Source: Methanospirillum stamsii (lineage in GTDB: Archaea > Halobacteriota > Methanomicrobia > Methanomicrobiales > Methanospirillaceae). From it: a DNA stretch of 43,059 nt. The translations under genes were made by a program, and so were the position numbers. How positions within the stretch are numbered: position 1 is the first letter of the stretch; every line of letters starts with the position of its first letter. The stretch lies in assembly GCF_003173335.1 (NCBI RefSeq), contig NZ_QGMZ01000061.1, forward strand, positions 1 to 43,059. The letters run 5' to 3'. The notes under the pieces are model-generated. The model searched no databases and was not told the origin of the DNA. It saw nothing but the letters and a program-made list of their open reading frames with translations. Below, in pieces: positions 33,726-43,059 of the stretch.

Positions 33726-35186
33726 TTATTGGACCTTATCCAGGGATATGCCCAGTGCATCTGCTACCCCTTTGCCATATGCAGGATCAGCTTTCAGACA
33801 GTTTCCGATATGACGTATCTTGATAAACTCTGGAGCATCGCCCATGTTCCTGGCTGTATTCTCACATAACACCTGCTGTTGTGCCTGGGTCATGAGACGG
33901 AAAAGTTTACCCGGCTGGGTATAGTAATCATCGTCATCTTCCCTGAAATCCCAGTGACCTGCAGCTCCTGAGAGTTCCAGTTTAGGTTCCTCATATTCAG
34001 GCTGTTCTTCCCATTCGCCGTAACTATTCGGTGTATATCCGATGGTAGCCCCGGCATTACCGTCTACCCGCATCTGCCCGTCACGGTGAGAGGTGTGTGC
34101 ATTTGCATACTTTGGACGGTTGACCGGAATCTGGTGATGGTTCACGCCAAGCCTGTACCGATGGGCATCCCCGTAGGAAAACAGCCGGCCCTGAAGCATT
34201 TTATCCGGAGAGAAACTGATTCCGGGAACAACCGCTGCCGGGTTAAAGGCAGCCTGCTCCACATCCTGGAAATAGTTGTCTGGATTCCGGTTCAGTTCAA
34301 GGACACCAACCTCAATCAGGGGAAACTCGCTCTTGTACCAGACTTTTGTCAGGTCAAAAGGATTATATGGCATATTTTTTGCCTCTTCCTCGGTCATGAC
34401 CTGGATATACATCTTCCAGCGGGGGAAATTTCCCCGGTCAATGCTCTCAAGGAGGTCACGTTGATGGCTCTCCCTGTCCTTTGCAATAATCGCTTCTGCT
34501 TCCTGGTCTGTCAGATTTTGGATTCCCTGCTGTGTCCGGAGATGGAATTTTACCCATACCCGTTCTTTTTTTGTATTTATCATGCTGAATGTGTGGCTGC
34601 CAAATCCATGCATGTGGCGGTAACTGGCAGGAATACCCCGGTCACTCATGACGATGGTTACCTGGTGGAGAGCTTCAGGAAGGTTGGTCCAATAGTCCCA
34701 GTTGTTCTTTGCAGAACGCATGTTAGTCCGGGGATCCCGTTTTACTGCCCGGTTCAGGTCCGGGAACTTGTGTGCATCACGGATGAAGAAAACCGGTGTA
34801 TTATTACCAACAAGATCCCAGTTTCCCTCCTCGGTGTAAAATTTCATGGCAAATCCACGAATATCTCGTTCGGCATCTGCAGCGCCACGCTCCCCTGCAA
34901 CGGTAGAGAACCTGACAAAGACCTCGGTCTGTTTTCCTATCTCTGAAAAGAGTTTTGCACGTGTATACCGGGTAATGTCATGGGTTACGGTAAATGTTCC
35001 AAATGCCCCGGAACCTTTTGCGTGCATGCGGCGTTCAGGAATTACCTCTCTGTCAAAATGAGCCAGTTTTTCAAGGTACCATACATCCTGAAGAAGCATT
35101 GGACCACGAGGACCGGCAGTTACCGCATTCTGGTTATCCGGGACCGGAGCTCCTGCTGCAGTAGTTAATTTCTTTTTCTCTCCCAT
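33726..35186 (-). CDS. monofunctional haem catalase
   Basis: A 486-residue catalase that splits hydrogen peroxide to water and oxygen. The active-site histidine is H55 in [13 protein letters not shown], the distal asparagine is N128 in GNNTPVFF, and the proximal haem-ligand tyrosine is Y337 in [14 protein letters not shown]. Length and motifs place it with the small-subunit (clade 3) catalases. The ATG at 35186 is preferred over two upstream in-frame ATGs because GGACG lies 6 bases before it and family proteins begin there. Strict anaerobes keep such enzymes for oxygen exposure. Confidence 0.95.
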   Translation of the reverse strand: MGEKKKLTTAAGAPVPDNQNAVTAGPRGPMLLQDVWYLEKLAHFDREVIPERRMHAKGSGAFGTFTVTHDITRYTRAKLFSEIGKQTEVFVRFSTVAGERGAADAERDIRGFAMKFYTEEGNWDLVGNNTPVFFIRDAHKFPDLNRAVKRDPRTNMRSAKNNWDYWTNLPEALHQVTIVMSDRGIPASYRHMHGFGSHTFSMINTKKERVWVKFHLRTQQGIQNLTDQEAEAIIAKDRESHQRDLLESIDRGNFPRWKMYIQVMTEEEAKNMPYNPFDLTKVWYKSEFPLIEVGVLELNRNPDNYFQDVEQAAFNPAAVVPGISFSPDKMLQGRLFSYGDAHRYRLGVNHHQIPVNRPKYANAHTSHRDGQMRVDGNAGATIGYTPNSYGEWEEQPEYEEPKLELSGAAGHWDFREDDDDYYTQPGKLFRLMTQAQQQVLCENTARNMGDAPEFIKIRHIGNCLKADPAYGKGVADALGISLDKVQ

Positions 35187-35349
35187 TTTTATCCGTCCTT
35201 TCTCTGTCATCTGGAAGCAATTATTCGGCATTTAACTTATGAGAATAGAAACTTTTCTTTCAAAAAAATGAATGAAATCAACGTCAATTTCTGGTTTAGA
35301 AATCTTTAACCCTGATAGTTCTGTATTCTGTTATGAGAGGAGAAGTACA

Positions 35350-36687
35350 ATGAACATAATCCGGGTATTCATGATGGTACTGGTGTGCTGGGCTTTAACA
35401 GGTTTTTTTGTTTCCGCTGAAGATACAGATGATTCTGGAATACATAACTTCACAGATGAGTCTATGCCTGAAGATTTTTCAAGGGAAAATGAGGTTTTAA
35501 ACCAAGTTACACCTGCCAGGATCATCACCGGCGATGAAGCGAAAAATTGCGATACACGACTGGTGTTGATTGGAACAACCGGAGGAATATCATGGTATCC
35601 GGAAACAGACCGGGCAAGTTCTTCTTCGGTGCTGATAGTGAATGACTCATGGTATATAATCGATATGGGACAGGGATCTGCAGCAAAACTTTCAGAAGCA
35701 CTTAATTATGGGGATTTTATGGATACTCCGGAAGGCAGAGTGGAAACCGGATCCTCAACGTTCCTTGCACATGCAAATGCTCTCTTCTTTACCCACCTGC
35801 ACCAGGATCATACGGCTGATTATCCGTCATTCCTGCTTATCGGGGCCGGAGCAGGTCTTGGAACAAAGAGGGATCCGGACACCGGTAAAACCGTCTATGT
35901 TCCCCTGAAAGTCTTCGGGCCGGCTAACCGGGGAACACTTGAAGCAGATAAAACAAACTTCTCTGCCCGTGGCGGTCAGGTCATCTATACCGATAGTAGC
36001 AATCCGGACCTGATTACCCCTACACCCGGAACAAGGCAGATGACAGATCTCATCTGGCAGGCATTTGCTCAGGGAATCAATGATGTTACCCTGGATGACG
36101 GGTATCCGGACCACCGGAGTCTTATCGAGGTTCATGAAATCGGAGGGACAGAGTCGGGAGATATTCCGTTTCCGGGCATTGTAGTTGACCCTAATTCGGA
36201 TTCCTGTCCGGAAATGGATCCCTTCGAGGTATACCAGGATGATAATGTCAGGGTCACTGCAACCCTTGTGGATCATCACCAGGTATTTCCCTCAATCGCG
36301 TACCGGTTTAACACAAAGGATGGCTCGGTGGTATTTTCAAGTGATACCGGTCCGGATACCAAAGGAAATCTTCAGAAACTTGCAGACGGTGCAGACATCC
36401 TGCTCCACGAGGTAATTGACCGGGCCTGGATAGATCTGAAATTTGGAACTCCGGTTCCCGGAAGTCAGATGGATGCACTGAAAACACATATGCTGACATC
36501 GCATACTGCGAATGATGTGGTCGGTTCTGTTGCAGAATCATGTAATGTGACAACGCTGGTGTTAAATCACATCGTTCCTGGAAATACTCCCTATGCTCAT
36601 TTGCTGGTGGCAGAAAATGACTTCCCGGGAGAGGTCATCATCGGTGAGGATTTCATGGAGATTGGTCTTACGAGGGATACAGACTAA
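35350..36687 (+). CDS. secreted metallo-beta-lactamase-fold hydrolase
   Basis: A 445-residue exported MBL-fold protein. The chosen ATG at 35350 follows GAGGAG at good spacing, and it gives a clean signal peptide (about 1-23, ending VSA-ED), unlike the in-frame start 26 codons upstream. The metal site is HLHQDH (H149, H151, D153, H154). Further ligands are likely in VVFSSDTGPD, LLHEVID and LNHIVPG. The layout resembles the RNase Z/arylsulfatase-like branch, and a nuclease role is unlikely for an exported protein. The substrate is unknown. It is divergent from the catalase gene. Confidence 0.85.
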   Translation: MNIIRVFMMVLVCWALTGFFVSAEDTDDSGIHNFTDESMPEDFSRENEVLNQVTPARIITGDEAKNCDTRLVLIGTTGGISWYPETDRASSSSVLIVNDSWYIIDMGQGSAAKLSEALNYGDFMDTPEGRVETGSSTFLAHANALFFTHLHQDHTADYPSFLLIGAGAGLGTKRDPDTGKTVYVPLKVFGPANRGTLEADKTNFSARGGQVIYTDSSNPDLITPTPGTRQMTDLIWQAFAQGINDVTLDDGYPDHRSLIEVHEIGGTESGDIPFPGIVVDPNSDSCPEMDPFEVYQDDNVRVTATLVDHHQVFPSIAYRFNTKDGSVVFSSDTGPDTKGNLQKLADGADILLHEVIDRAWIDLKFGTPVPGSQMDALKTHMLTSHTANDVVGSVAESCNVTTLVLNHIVPGNTPYAHLLVAENDFPGEVIIGEDFMEIGLTRDTD

Positions 36688-36715
36688 ACCGGTTCATTTT
36701 TTTCCGGGTATCCGG

Positions 36716-37198
36716 TCAGTCCCGGACAGTAAATCCTGCAGACCGGATAATTTCACACATTTTTTCATCCCAGAGAGCGTCATCCGGTTCTGTCAGACAG
36801 CGAACCTTCTCATCCCAGATTTTTAGTAGATTCGGATCTTCAGCATGCAGGTGCCTGGTTCCCATGACTCTACCTGCCCGTTTACCCTGTGAGTCCAGGA
36901 TTAAAAATCTCCAGCATCCATATTCCCTGCATACGTCCGGACGGGTGAGATGAACCGTACAGTACCAGAGGTCATTCTCCCTGCCTTTACGAAAAAATGG
37001 ACATGCTTCCGGGAGATCGGTAAATACATCTTTATCATCATAAAGAGAGCGGAGATCTTTGGTAACTTCAACGGTGTATCGCTCTCCGGTGTATTCATTC
37101 CGGACCCGAAAAGTATATTCGGATATCTCTTTTTCAATGGCCCACATCAGACCAAGATGACCACAGCACTCTCCACATTGGGAACATTCAAAAACCAG
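36716..37198 (-). CDS. YkgJ-type cysteine-cluster protein with non-ATG start
   Basis: A 160-residue protein of the YkgJ/CxxCxxCC family, thought to bind zinc or an iron-sulfur cluster. The first ATG in the frame (37147) would remove the hallmark, because the codons just upstream read VFECSQCGECCGHLGL. A GGAGG at 37206-37210 stands 7 bases before a CTG (37198), which is taken here as the start; ATT at 37201 is the other option. A second cysteine block follows further in (CPFFRKG, WYCTVHLTRPDVCREYGC), typical of the family. No ATG, GTG or TTG exists between the in-frame stop and the cysteine motif. Function is unknown. Confidence 0.75.
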   Translation of the reverse strand: MVFECSQCGECCGHLGLMWAIEKEISEYTFRVRNEYTGERYTVEVTKDLRSLYDDKDVFTDLPEACPFFRKGRENDLWYCTVHLTRPDVCREYGCWRFLILDSQGKRAGRVMGTRHLHAEDPNLLKIWDEKVRCLTEPDDALWDEKMCEIIRSAGFTVRD

Positions 37199-37243
37199 AA
37201 TCAGGCCTCCGGAATAGTCTTGTGAGAGTATAGTTGTATCATC

Positions 37244-38737
37244 TTATGAATCAATTTTTTGAATCATCGCTGCATAGGTCTTTTTTCCATCAGATAAGGT
37301 AATATTTTCCACATGATGCCACAGGACTGAAAGAGTATTACCAGACTGATGCAAGAGAGATACTTCAGTATACCTCCCAATCAACTCATTTTGTGTAATA
37401 AACAGGTAAAATTGTTCAAATTCAGAATTGTCGGAAAATAATGTCCTGAGGTTTTCTCCATACAGGCCGGTATCTGCATAACCACATAAATAATTCATTT
37501 CAGTACTTGTCCAAGTAATTACCATTGATGAATTAAACATGATGATAGGGATATGAGTGGCATCTAAAAGATGGGTATGGAGAATGTTACGTTTTTCAGC
37601 ATCATTGCGTTGATTTCTCAATTCATCAATCTGAACCCTGATTTCAGCATCATGGGCGATTACTTCTTCGGTTACCCCGATAAGATCTTTATTATTTTGA
37701 AGTAATTGTAATTGCAGGGATTTTTGGCCGGTTACTTCCAGGTAAGAAAAATAAATTCTGGAGAGATCATTTTGTGGAGATGCATCAGCTACAAAATTTA
37801 AAAAATGGCGTTTAATCCCTTTGGATGTAACAAAAGATGACGGAAATTGAAAATAATTCGACCCTTCATAGAGAGAAATAAACAAATTTTTAAAACTATC
37901 TATTGTCTCTTTTGTGAGATAAGGAGTCATAAATTCCATAATTTTTGAGTAATCACCATTCACAACCTGGTAATCATCATGGCTTTTTTTATTGATCTTT
38001 CGAACTTTAATCAGGTGACTGCATTTAATTATTTCATCAGGATTCTGTTCAAAGTAAGACCTGATATCTACAATGCCTGATCTTTTTAATGTATCTATAT
38101 ACTGTTTTACCTGAGAAATATCTACTTTATTAATCGGAATGGGAGCATTTTCAAAAAGGGATCGGTATATTGCCTCGTTTTCAATTAATTTTCTTTGTGT
38201 TATTACTTTTTCAGTAACATTTGAGGCGGTAACGGCGATAAAAAGTGAACCTGGTTTTAATGAAATATTCATTATGGTTATCTCATACCAGAGATCAAGG
38301 CCATTTTTCTGTATTTCTAGTTCTATTTTTGTGACCTTCTGGAAAGAAAATTCTTTTATTCCTTGTATAACTTCCGGTGATGAAAAAATATCAAGACGCA
38401 AAAAGTCAATCCTCTTTCCAATCACCGGTTGATCGGAGAGGTGAAAAAAGTTAAGTGCAGATTTATTCATATAATGCACATGCCATTTTTCATTTAAAAT
38501 GATGATTAAATCATTACTGATATCTATTAAACTTGAAACCGGCACAGTTTCTGTAAGAGAATATTTTTTTGCACTTCCGATCTGAAACTTTCTCACTCTG
38601 CCGAGAATTTCTAATGTATCAAGTTTTCTTGCAACTGTATGACGATTAATGCCGGATAATTCGGCAATATCTTTTATCATTAATGGTTTTTTTGTTTGAG
38701 ACAGGATAGAAAGAATTTTTTTCTGTTCTACATCCAT
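37244..38737 (-). CDS. HTH-PAS sensory transcription regulator
   Basis: A 497-residue protein with an N-terminal winged helix-turn-helix (about 1-62: ILSILSQTKKPLMIKDIAEL, SGINRHTVARKLDTLEILGR). Three PAS-type domains follow at about 70-180, 188-360 and 395-495; the second is long and divergent. There is no kinase domain. A one-component sensor controlling transcription is the simplest reading. A TATA-like GTATAAAAAAATA about 28 bases before the ATG indicates a leaderless transcript. It is divergent from the chemotaxis receptor gene, which may be a target, although this is not shown. Confidence 0.85.
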   Translation of the reverse strand: MDVEQKKILSILSQTKKPLMIKDIAELSGINRHTVARKLDTLEILGRVRKFQIGSAKKYSLTETVPVSSLIDISNDLIIILNEKWHVHYMNKSALNFFHLSDQPVIGKRIDFLRLDIFSSPEVIQGIKEFSFQKVTKIELEIQKNGLDLWYEITIMNISLKPGSLFIAVTASNVTEKVITQRKLIENEAIYRSLFENAPIPINKVDISQVKQYIDTLKRSGIVDIRSYFEQNPDEIIKCSHLIKVRKINKKSHDDYQVVNGDYSKIMEFMTPYLTKETIDSFKNLFISLYEGSNYFQFPSSFVTSKGIKRHFLNFVADASPQNDLSRIYFSYLEVTGQKSLQLQLLQNNKDLIGVTEEVIAHDAEIRVQIDELRNQRNDAEKRNILHTHLLDATHIPIIMFNSSMVITWTSTEMNYLCGYADTGLYGENLRTLFSDNSEFEQFYLFITQNELIGRYTEVSLLHQSGNTLSVLWHHVENITLSDGKKTYAAMIQKIDS

Positions 38738-38759
38738 GGTAAATAACGAATTGATGGGT

Positions 38760-38856
38760 ATAAAAAAATATGCCTCTCGGCGCCACCAGATGAGATTATA
38801 AATAGGATATTTGAGTACAATGATACCCGGATGTTGTAATAAAAAGGGTTGATATA
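38760..38856. promoter_or_regulatory. divergent promoters between HTH-PAS regulator and chemotaxis receptor
   Basis: Leftward, GTATAAAAAAATA (38760-38773) stands about 28 bases before the regulator ATG. Rightward, GATTATAAATAGG (near 38791-38803) can serve the receptor gene, which has a GGTTGAT ribosome-binding site 7 bases before its ATG. Confidence 0.45.
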
Positions 38857-41800
38857 ATGACCATAATTACACATTCAATGATCCAGTCACATGATATTAC
38901 CACACTTCAGAGAATTATTGATGAGATCCCTTGTGCAATATTCCTCATAAAATCAAATGGGGTCTTTATTGGATGTAGTAAAACAGCCATGGATCTTTTT
39001 CATATTGATAAACCGGATCAGATAATTGGAAAAAATCCGGAAATCATTTTCCCTCCATTACAAAGAAATGGAAAAAACAGCAACGAAGAAATAAAGAAAT
39101 GGATATTTATTGCAAGTCAGCAAGGGAATGTAACATTCTATTGGGATAATAAACGGATGAACGGGGAAATATTCCCGGCAAAAGTAACATTATCAAAAAT
39201 CGCATATGAAGGAGAAACCTGTATTCTCGCGACGATTGTTGACAATACTGGAAATGTTTCTAAAGAGGAAACTGAAGCTCTAACAAACGGGAATCCCTAT
39301 GCTCTCATAGTCCTCAACCCTGACCTGACCATCGCCGATGTAAATCCTGCTTTTTCCAGAATTTCCGGATACGTCCGTGAAGAATGGATTTCAAGGCATC
39401 TTTCAGATTTTACTATCATCAAGCGTGACGGACCGACGGTTGATGAAGCGATTAAAGAGAAAAAGACAGTTTCCGGAAAAATTATTGTTCAATTCCCAAC
39501 CGGTATCCGGCATATGGAATATTCATACATTCCGGTTTTTGATTCTCATGGGGATATAATAAAGATATACGATGTTTTTGCAGACCTGACAGACATTGTT
39601 GAGAGGCTCATTGAATCTGAAACTCTTATCGCTGATAATCCTACCAGTATCATTACCACTGATCTTAAAGGGAATTTCCTTCAGTTCAATAAAGCGTTCA
39701 TGAACCTTACCCTGATTCCGGAGGAGAGATTACGCATTATGAACCTTGCTGATTTCAAACTCTTATCCCGGGAAGGTTCGACTTTTTCGGATGCTCTTTC
39801 CTCGAAAAAATCAGAACACGGTTCGATGGTCGTGGATTTTGGTGACCGGATAAAAGTTCTGGAATATACCTACCTCCCGGTTCTGGATGTAAATGATGCA
39901 ATACAGAAGGTTATATGTATCTATAACGATTTGACTGACCTGAAAACTTACCTTGAGGAAAATAAAACCTTTGTATCAGAAAACCCGTATGCAATATTTA
40001 CCTTGAATCTGGATTTACAAGTCACGGACGTGAATCCTGCATTTTCCAAATTGAGCGGATATACATCTGAAGAACTTCTCCGGATGAAATTAACCGATTT
40101 TAAGGTCATTCAAAGAGAAGGGCCTGGTGTGTCTGATGCCGTGAAATCAGGAAAACTCGAAGGGGGAAAAATGGTTGTCCAATTCCCTGTTGGTATCAGA
40201 CATGTTGATTATTTCTACATACCGATTAAGGATCCACGGGGGAATGTTCACAAAATAATTGAAATTTTTTTGGATCAGACAAGTCTTATTGAGCAATTGC
40301 ATGAATCAGAAACTCTTATTTCAGAAAACCCGACAAGTATCATTACAACCGATATTAATGGCAATTTCCTCCAGTTCAATAAAACATTTATGGACCTTAC
40401 CCGGATTCCGGAGGAAAGATTACGCAGCATGAACCTTGCCGGCTTTAAACTTTTATCCCGGGAAGGTGCGACGTTTTCGGATGCTCTTTCTTCGAAAAGA
40501 CCAGAACATGGTTCCATGGTCGTGGATTTTGGTGACCGGATAAAAGTTCTGGAATATACCTACCTTCCAGTTCTGGATGTTAATAATGCAATACAGAAGG
40601 TATTGTGCATATATAATGATTTAACAGATCTGAAAACATACATTGAAGAAAATAAAACGTTTGTTTCAGAGAATCCCTATGCAATCTTTACTTTGAATCT
40701 GGATTTAGAGATAACGGATGTTAATCCTGCATTTTCAAAATTAAGTGGATATTCGCCGGAACAACTTCTTTCCATGAAGCTCCAGGACTTCAAGGTCATT
40801 CAAAGAGGAGGCCCGGGTGTTTCTGATGCCATAAAATCGGGAAAAATCGAAGGAGGGAATATGATCGTCCAGTTCCCCGTTGGTATCAGACATGTTGATT
40901 ATTTTTACATCCCAATAAAAGATCCACGGGGCAATGTTCACAAGATTATTGAGATTTTTTTGGATCAGACGAGTTTAGTCGAGAAGTTGGATGAATCTGA
41001 AACACTGATAAATGAAAGCCCTGCCGGAATAATTACCACAGATCTGAATGGGAAAATACTCTCTTCCAACAAGGCATTTCAGGATATCATTCAGTTATCA
41101 GAATCAAAGTTAACCACGATGAGTCTTCGGGATATCAATGTCATCGGACGTGAAGGAACGACAATTAATGAAATCATCTCTACGAAAAAATCAGGAACCG
41201 GAACCATTACGGTTGATCTTGGCTCTTTTACCCGAATATTAAATTATACCTACATTCCCATCCTGGATGTCAATAATAATGTTACAAAAATTGTCATGAT
41301 GTATATTGATATAACGACTATCAAAAAGATGGTGGTATATCTGGAACAATCTATCAATAACCTGTATGAGAACCTCTCTTCTCTTTCACATGGAAATACC
41401 AGTTTTACCTCAACAGTATTAGATGCAGATAGTGAAATTGCAGGAGCAAAAGAGCAATTTGTTAGGATAAGTCAGGCAGTGAATACCGCCCGTGAAGCAA
41501 TTGCCCGCCTTGTGAGAGATTCAACACAGATTGCTCATGCAGCTATTGAAGGTGATCTCTCATTCCGGATTGACCAAACAATGCACGAGGGAGATTATCG
41601 CAAAGTAATCGAGGGGATGAACCAGACCCAGGCATCCATAGAAACACCGGTCAAGGAGGCGATGCGGATTGCAAAAGAATATGCCGGATATAACTTTACT
41701 GCCCGGTTTGATAAAAAACAGGAGATAAAGGGTGACTGGATATCATTTAGGGAAGCACTTGATGAAATCGGGGATAAGATATCTGAAGCGATAGCAACGA

Positions 41801-42714
41801 TAAATTCGCAGGTAAAAAATCTCTCCCTCAATGCGGATCAGGCAAATGTTAACGTAGGAGAGATAGTACAGGGAGCCGGACAGATGGCACATAGTGCCAG
41901 CCAGGTTTCCACCAATGCAGAGCAGGGCAATTCCGGTGTTCAACAGATTCTCAAAGCAATGGAAGATTTGACTATAACCGTTGCAGATGTATCCAAAAAG
42001 ACTGAAGAAGTATCTGAATACTCAAGGAATGCCAATGACCTTGCAAAAGAAGGAACAACTCTTGCAAAGAAAGCTGAAGATGGAATGCAGGTCATCACAA
42101 TCAGTGCGGATGATATGAATCGGTTGATTGGAGAAATTCAGCAGGATATGGGTCAAATTGGTAAAATTGTTCGTCTTATATCTGATATTGCCAGCCAGAC
42201 AAACCTTCTTGCATTAAATGCCGCAATTGAAGCAGCAAGGGCTGGTGAAGCAGGACGGGGATTTGCAGTTGTGGCAGCAGAGGTAAAGGCCCTGGCAACT
42301 GAGTCGAGAATATCGGCAGAAAATATTGCTGAAATGATTACATCACTCCAGAAAAAATCCGAGGATGCAGGAAATTCATCGGAAACCGCTGCAAAAGCAA
42401 TAAAAGAGGGAAATATCGCATTGAGTGACACACTTAAGGTCTTTGGAAAACTGGCCGAATCGGTTAGTGGGATCTCCATGCATGTCGAGCAGGTTGCTGC
42501 GATGACAGAAGAGCAGGCTTCCGGGGTGGAAGAGGTTACCGCGAGTGTGAATGAGATATCCAATCTTCTTGATGGAAACTCTAAAGAAGCTGTGGAAATT
42601 GCCGGAATCGCAGAAGAATCTGCGGCATCAATTGATGAATTAAAAATGGTTATTGAGCAGGTGAATTCCGGAACTTCCCAGGTATCAAAAGCAGTTGCAA
42701 ATTTCGTTGTCTAA
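38857..42714 (+). CDS. cytoplasmic methyl-accepting chemotaxis protein with seven PAS domains
   Basis: A 1285-residue chemoreceptor with no membrane segment. Seven PAS domains occupy residues 14-840. The first is distinct; the following six alternate between two types (B-A-B-A-B-A) at about 115 residues each, starting near 138, 253, 368, 483, 598 and 713. A HAMP-like segment follows (about 900-990). The signalling domain reaches the end and has the hairpin tip [20 protein letters not shown], continuing [12 protein letters not shown] (about 1112-1143). It should control the flagellar CheA-CheY pathway in response to a cytoplasmic signal such as redox state or a ligand. The tandem duplication inside is described separately. 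Confidence 0.92.
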   Translation: MTIITHSMIQSHDITTLQRIIDEIPCAIFLIKSNGVFIGCSKTAMDLFHIDKPDQIIGKNPEIIFPPLQRNGKNSNEEIKKWIFIASQQGNVTFYWDNKRMNGEIFPAKVTLSKIAYEGETCILATIVDNTGNVSKEETEALTNGNPYALIVLNPDLTIADVNPAFSRISGYVREEWISRHLSDFTIIKRDGPTVDEAIKEKKTVSGKIIVQFPTGIRHMEYSYIPVFDSHGDIIKIYDVFADLTDIVERLIESETLIADNPTSIITTDLKGNFLQFNKAFMNLTLIPEERLRIMNLADFKLLSREGSTFSDALSSKKSEHGSMVVDFGDRIKVLEYTYLPVLDVNDAIQKVICIYNDLTDLKTYLEENKTFVSENPYAIFTLNLDLQVTDVNPAFSKLSGYTSEELLRMKLTDFKVIQREGPGVSDAVKSGKLEGGKMVVQFPVGIRHVDYFYIPIKDPRGNVHKIIEIFLDQTSLIEQLHESETLISENPTSIITTDINGNFLQFNKTFMDLTRIPEERLRSMNLAGFKLLSREGATFSDALSSKRPEHGSMVVDFGDRIKVLEYTYLPVLDVNNAIQKVLCIYNDLTDLKTYIEENKTFVSENPYAIFTLNLDLEITDVNPAFSKLSGYSPEQLLSMKLQDFKVIQRGGPGVSDAIKSGKIEGGNMIVQFPVGIRHVDYFYIPIKDPRGNVHKIIEIFLDQTSLVEKLDESETLINESPAGIITTDLNGKILSSNKAFQDIIQLSESKLTTMSLRDINVIGREGTTINEIISTKKSGTGTITVDLGSFTRILNYTYIPILDVNNNVTKIVMMYIDITTIKKMVVYLEQSINNLYENLSSLSHGNTSFTSTVLDADSEIAGAKEQFVRISQAVNTAREAIARLVRDSTQIAHAAIEGDLSFRIDQTMHEGDYRKVIEGMNQTQASIETPVKEAMRIAKEYAGYNFTARFDKKQEIKGDWISFREALDEIGDKISEAIATINSQVKNLSLNADQANVNVGEIVQGAGQMAHSASQVSTNAEQGNSGVQQILKAMEDLTITVADVSKKTEEVSEYSRNANDLAKEGTTLAKKAEDGMQVITISADDMNRLIGEIQQDMGQIGKIVRLISDIASQTNLLALNAAIEAARAGEAGRGFAVVAAEVKALATESRISAENIAEMITSLQKKSEDAGNSSETAAKAIKEGNIALSDTLKVFGKLAESVSGISMHVEQVAAMTEEQASGVEEVTASVNEISNLLDGNSKEAVEIAGIAEESAASIDELKMVIEQVNSGTSQVSKAVANFVV
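39613..40992 (+). repeat. two 690-bp tandem repeats inside the chemoreceptor gene
   Basis: Copy 1 (39613-40302) and copy 2 (40303-40992) each encode one A-type and one B-type PAS domain, 230 codons. Matching points at 39613/40303 and 39961/40651 differ by exactly 690 bp. Long stretches are almost identical, for example the bases coding for [22 protein letters not shown] in both. The next unit, from 40993, keeps the A-type start but diverges. Confidence 0.9.
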
Positions 42715-42767
42715 CTGAAAGTTATAAATTCTGTCGAACCTGGTTACCAATTTTTTGAGATTTAATT

Positions 42768-43059
42768 ATGATGAGTAGGTCAATTCATTCCTCTTTGTTT
42801 CAATCACAAGATATTCGGGTTTCTCATGCTGAAAAAAAACAGAGATCAGGGTATCGCATTCTTTTAGTCGATGATGATGAAGACCTTCTTTACATAAGTC
42901 AGAAATTTATCGAGCGATATGAAGGATTTGTGGTTGATACAGTCTCATCTGCACAGAAAGGATTAGAAAAACTAAAATTGTATTCATATGATGTTATAGC
43001 TCTACAATGTCATGTTTAAATGGTTAGTTATCTTGATCCTCTCCAATTTTGATCAATAT
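42768..43059 (+). pseudogene. decayed response-regulator receiver domain at the window edge
   Basis: The frame 42768-43019 encodes an 83-residue receiver start: RILLVDDDEDLLYISQKFIE with its acidic pocket, then a strand and helix to YDVIALQ. The expected continuation (D-Y-x-M-P-G-M-N-G) is missing. The bases that follow (about 42999-43028) still resemble it in a shifted frame, with ATG-TCA-TGT-TTA-AAT-GGT aligning to M-P-G-M-N-G, and a stop comes next. The phosphorylatable aspartate is lost. It follows the chemoreceptor in the same direction, so it may have been its partner. The window ends before the end of homology can be judged. Confidence 0.6.

Noticed and set aside
34086-34946. 286-codon open frame on the plus strand
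   Set aside because: It is antisense to the catalase gene, whose active-site motifs and length are complete; the long open frame follows from the codon usage of that gene.

Overview
The window looks like chromosomal DNA of a methanogenic archaeon of the order Methanomicrobiales, most likely Methanospirillum or a close relative. The reasons are TATA-like boxes and short or absent 5' leaders, an archaeal UbiA-type lipid prenyltransferase, a heavy load of PAS-domain signalling proteins, and large investment in molybdenum/tungsten metabolism, which formylmethanofuran and formate dehydrogenases need. The genus is an inference; no rRNA or tRNA gene was seen.

Positions 1-11.2 kb form a molybdenum/tungsten and pterin-cofactor locus. 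It holds two 69-residue molbindin (Mop) proteins, two MoeA-like proteins of identical length, a ModB/WtpB permease with a ModC/WtpC ATPase that has no C-terminal Mop domain, a DUF2478/THEP1-type NTPase, a secreted class III (BtuF/MolA-like) binding protein, a methyltransferase and a HAD phosphatase. Its most unusual member is a radical SAM protein whose C-terminus resembles the second lobe of a class III binding protein. No ModA/WtpA-type binding protein is present.

Positions 11.2-15.9 kb hold housekeeping and unknown genes: a DUF6790-like membrane protein, a UbiA prenyltransferase, a secreted SGNH-like protein with a C-terminal beta-rich domain, a carboxymuconolactone decarboxylase-family protein, a cysteine-rich reading frame without a normal start codon, and a hicBA toxin-antitoxin pair.

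Positions 16.2-27.5 kb are a defence island on the minus strand. A type I restriction-modification operon runs hsdM, two DUF1016 (YhcG-like) nucleases, a decayed third DUF1016 copy, hsdS, an AlbA_2/Schlafen-like regulator and hsdR. The DUF1016 genes carry near-perfect 27-bp palindromes inside their coding sequence, and the AlbA_2 gene carries six 11-bp tandem repeats. A divergent EVE-domain protein and a frameshifted MNT nucleotidyltransferase lie at the edge.

Positions 27.6-32.05 kb look like the replication module of an integrated element: an AT-rich segment with inverted repeats, then an overlapping operon of two small proteins and a 1037-residue primase-polymerase/helicase fusion.

Positions 32.1-43.06 kb are signalling and stress genes: a receiver-PAS protein, catalase, a secreted metallo-beta-lactamase-fold protein, a cysteine-cluster protein with a non-ATG start, an HTH-PAS regulator, a 1285-residue PAS-repeat chemotaxis receptor and, at the right edge, a decayed receiver domain.
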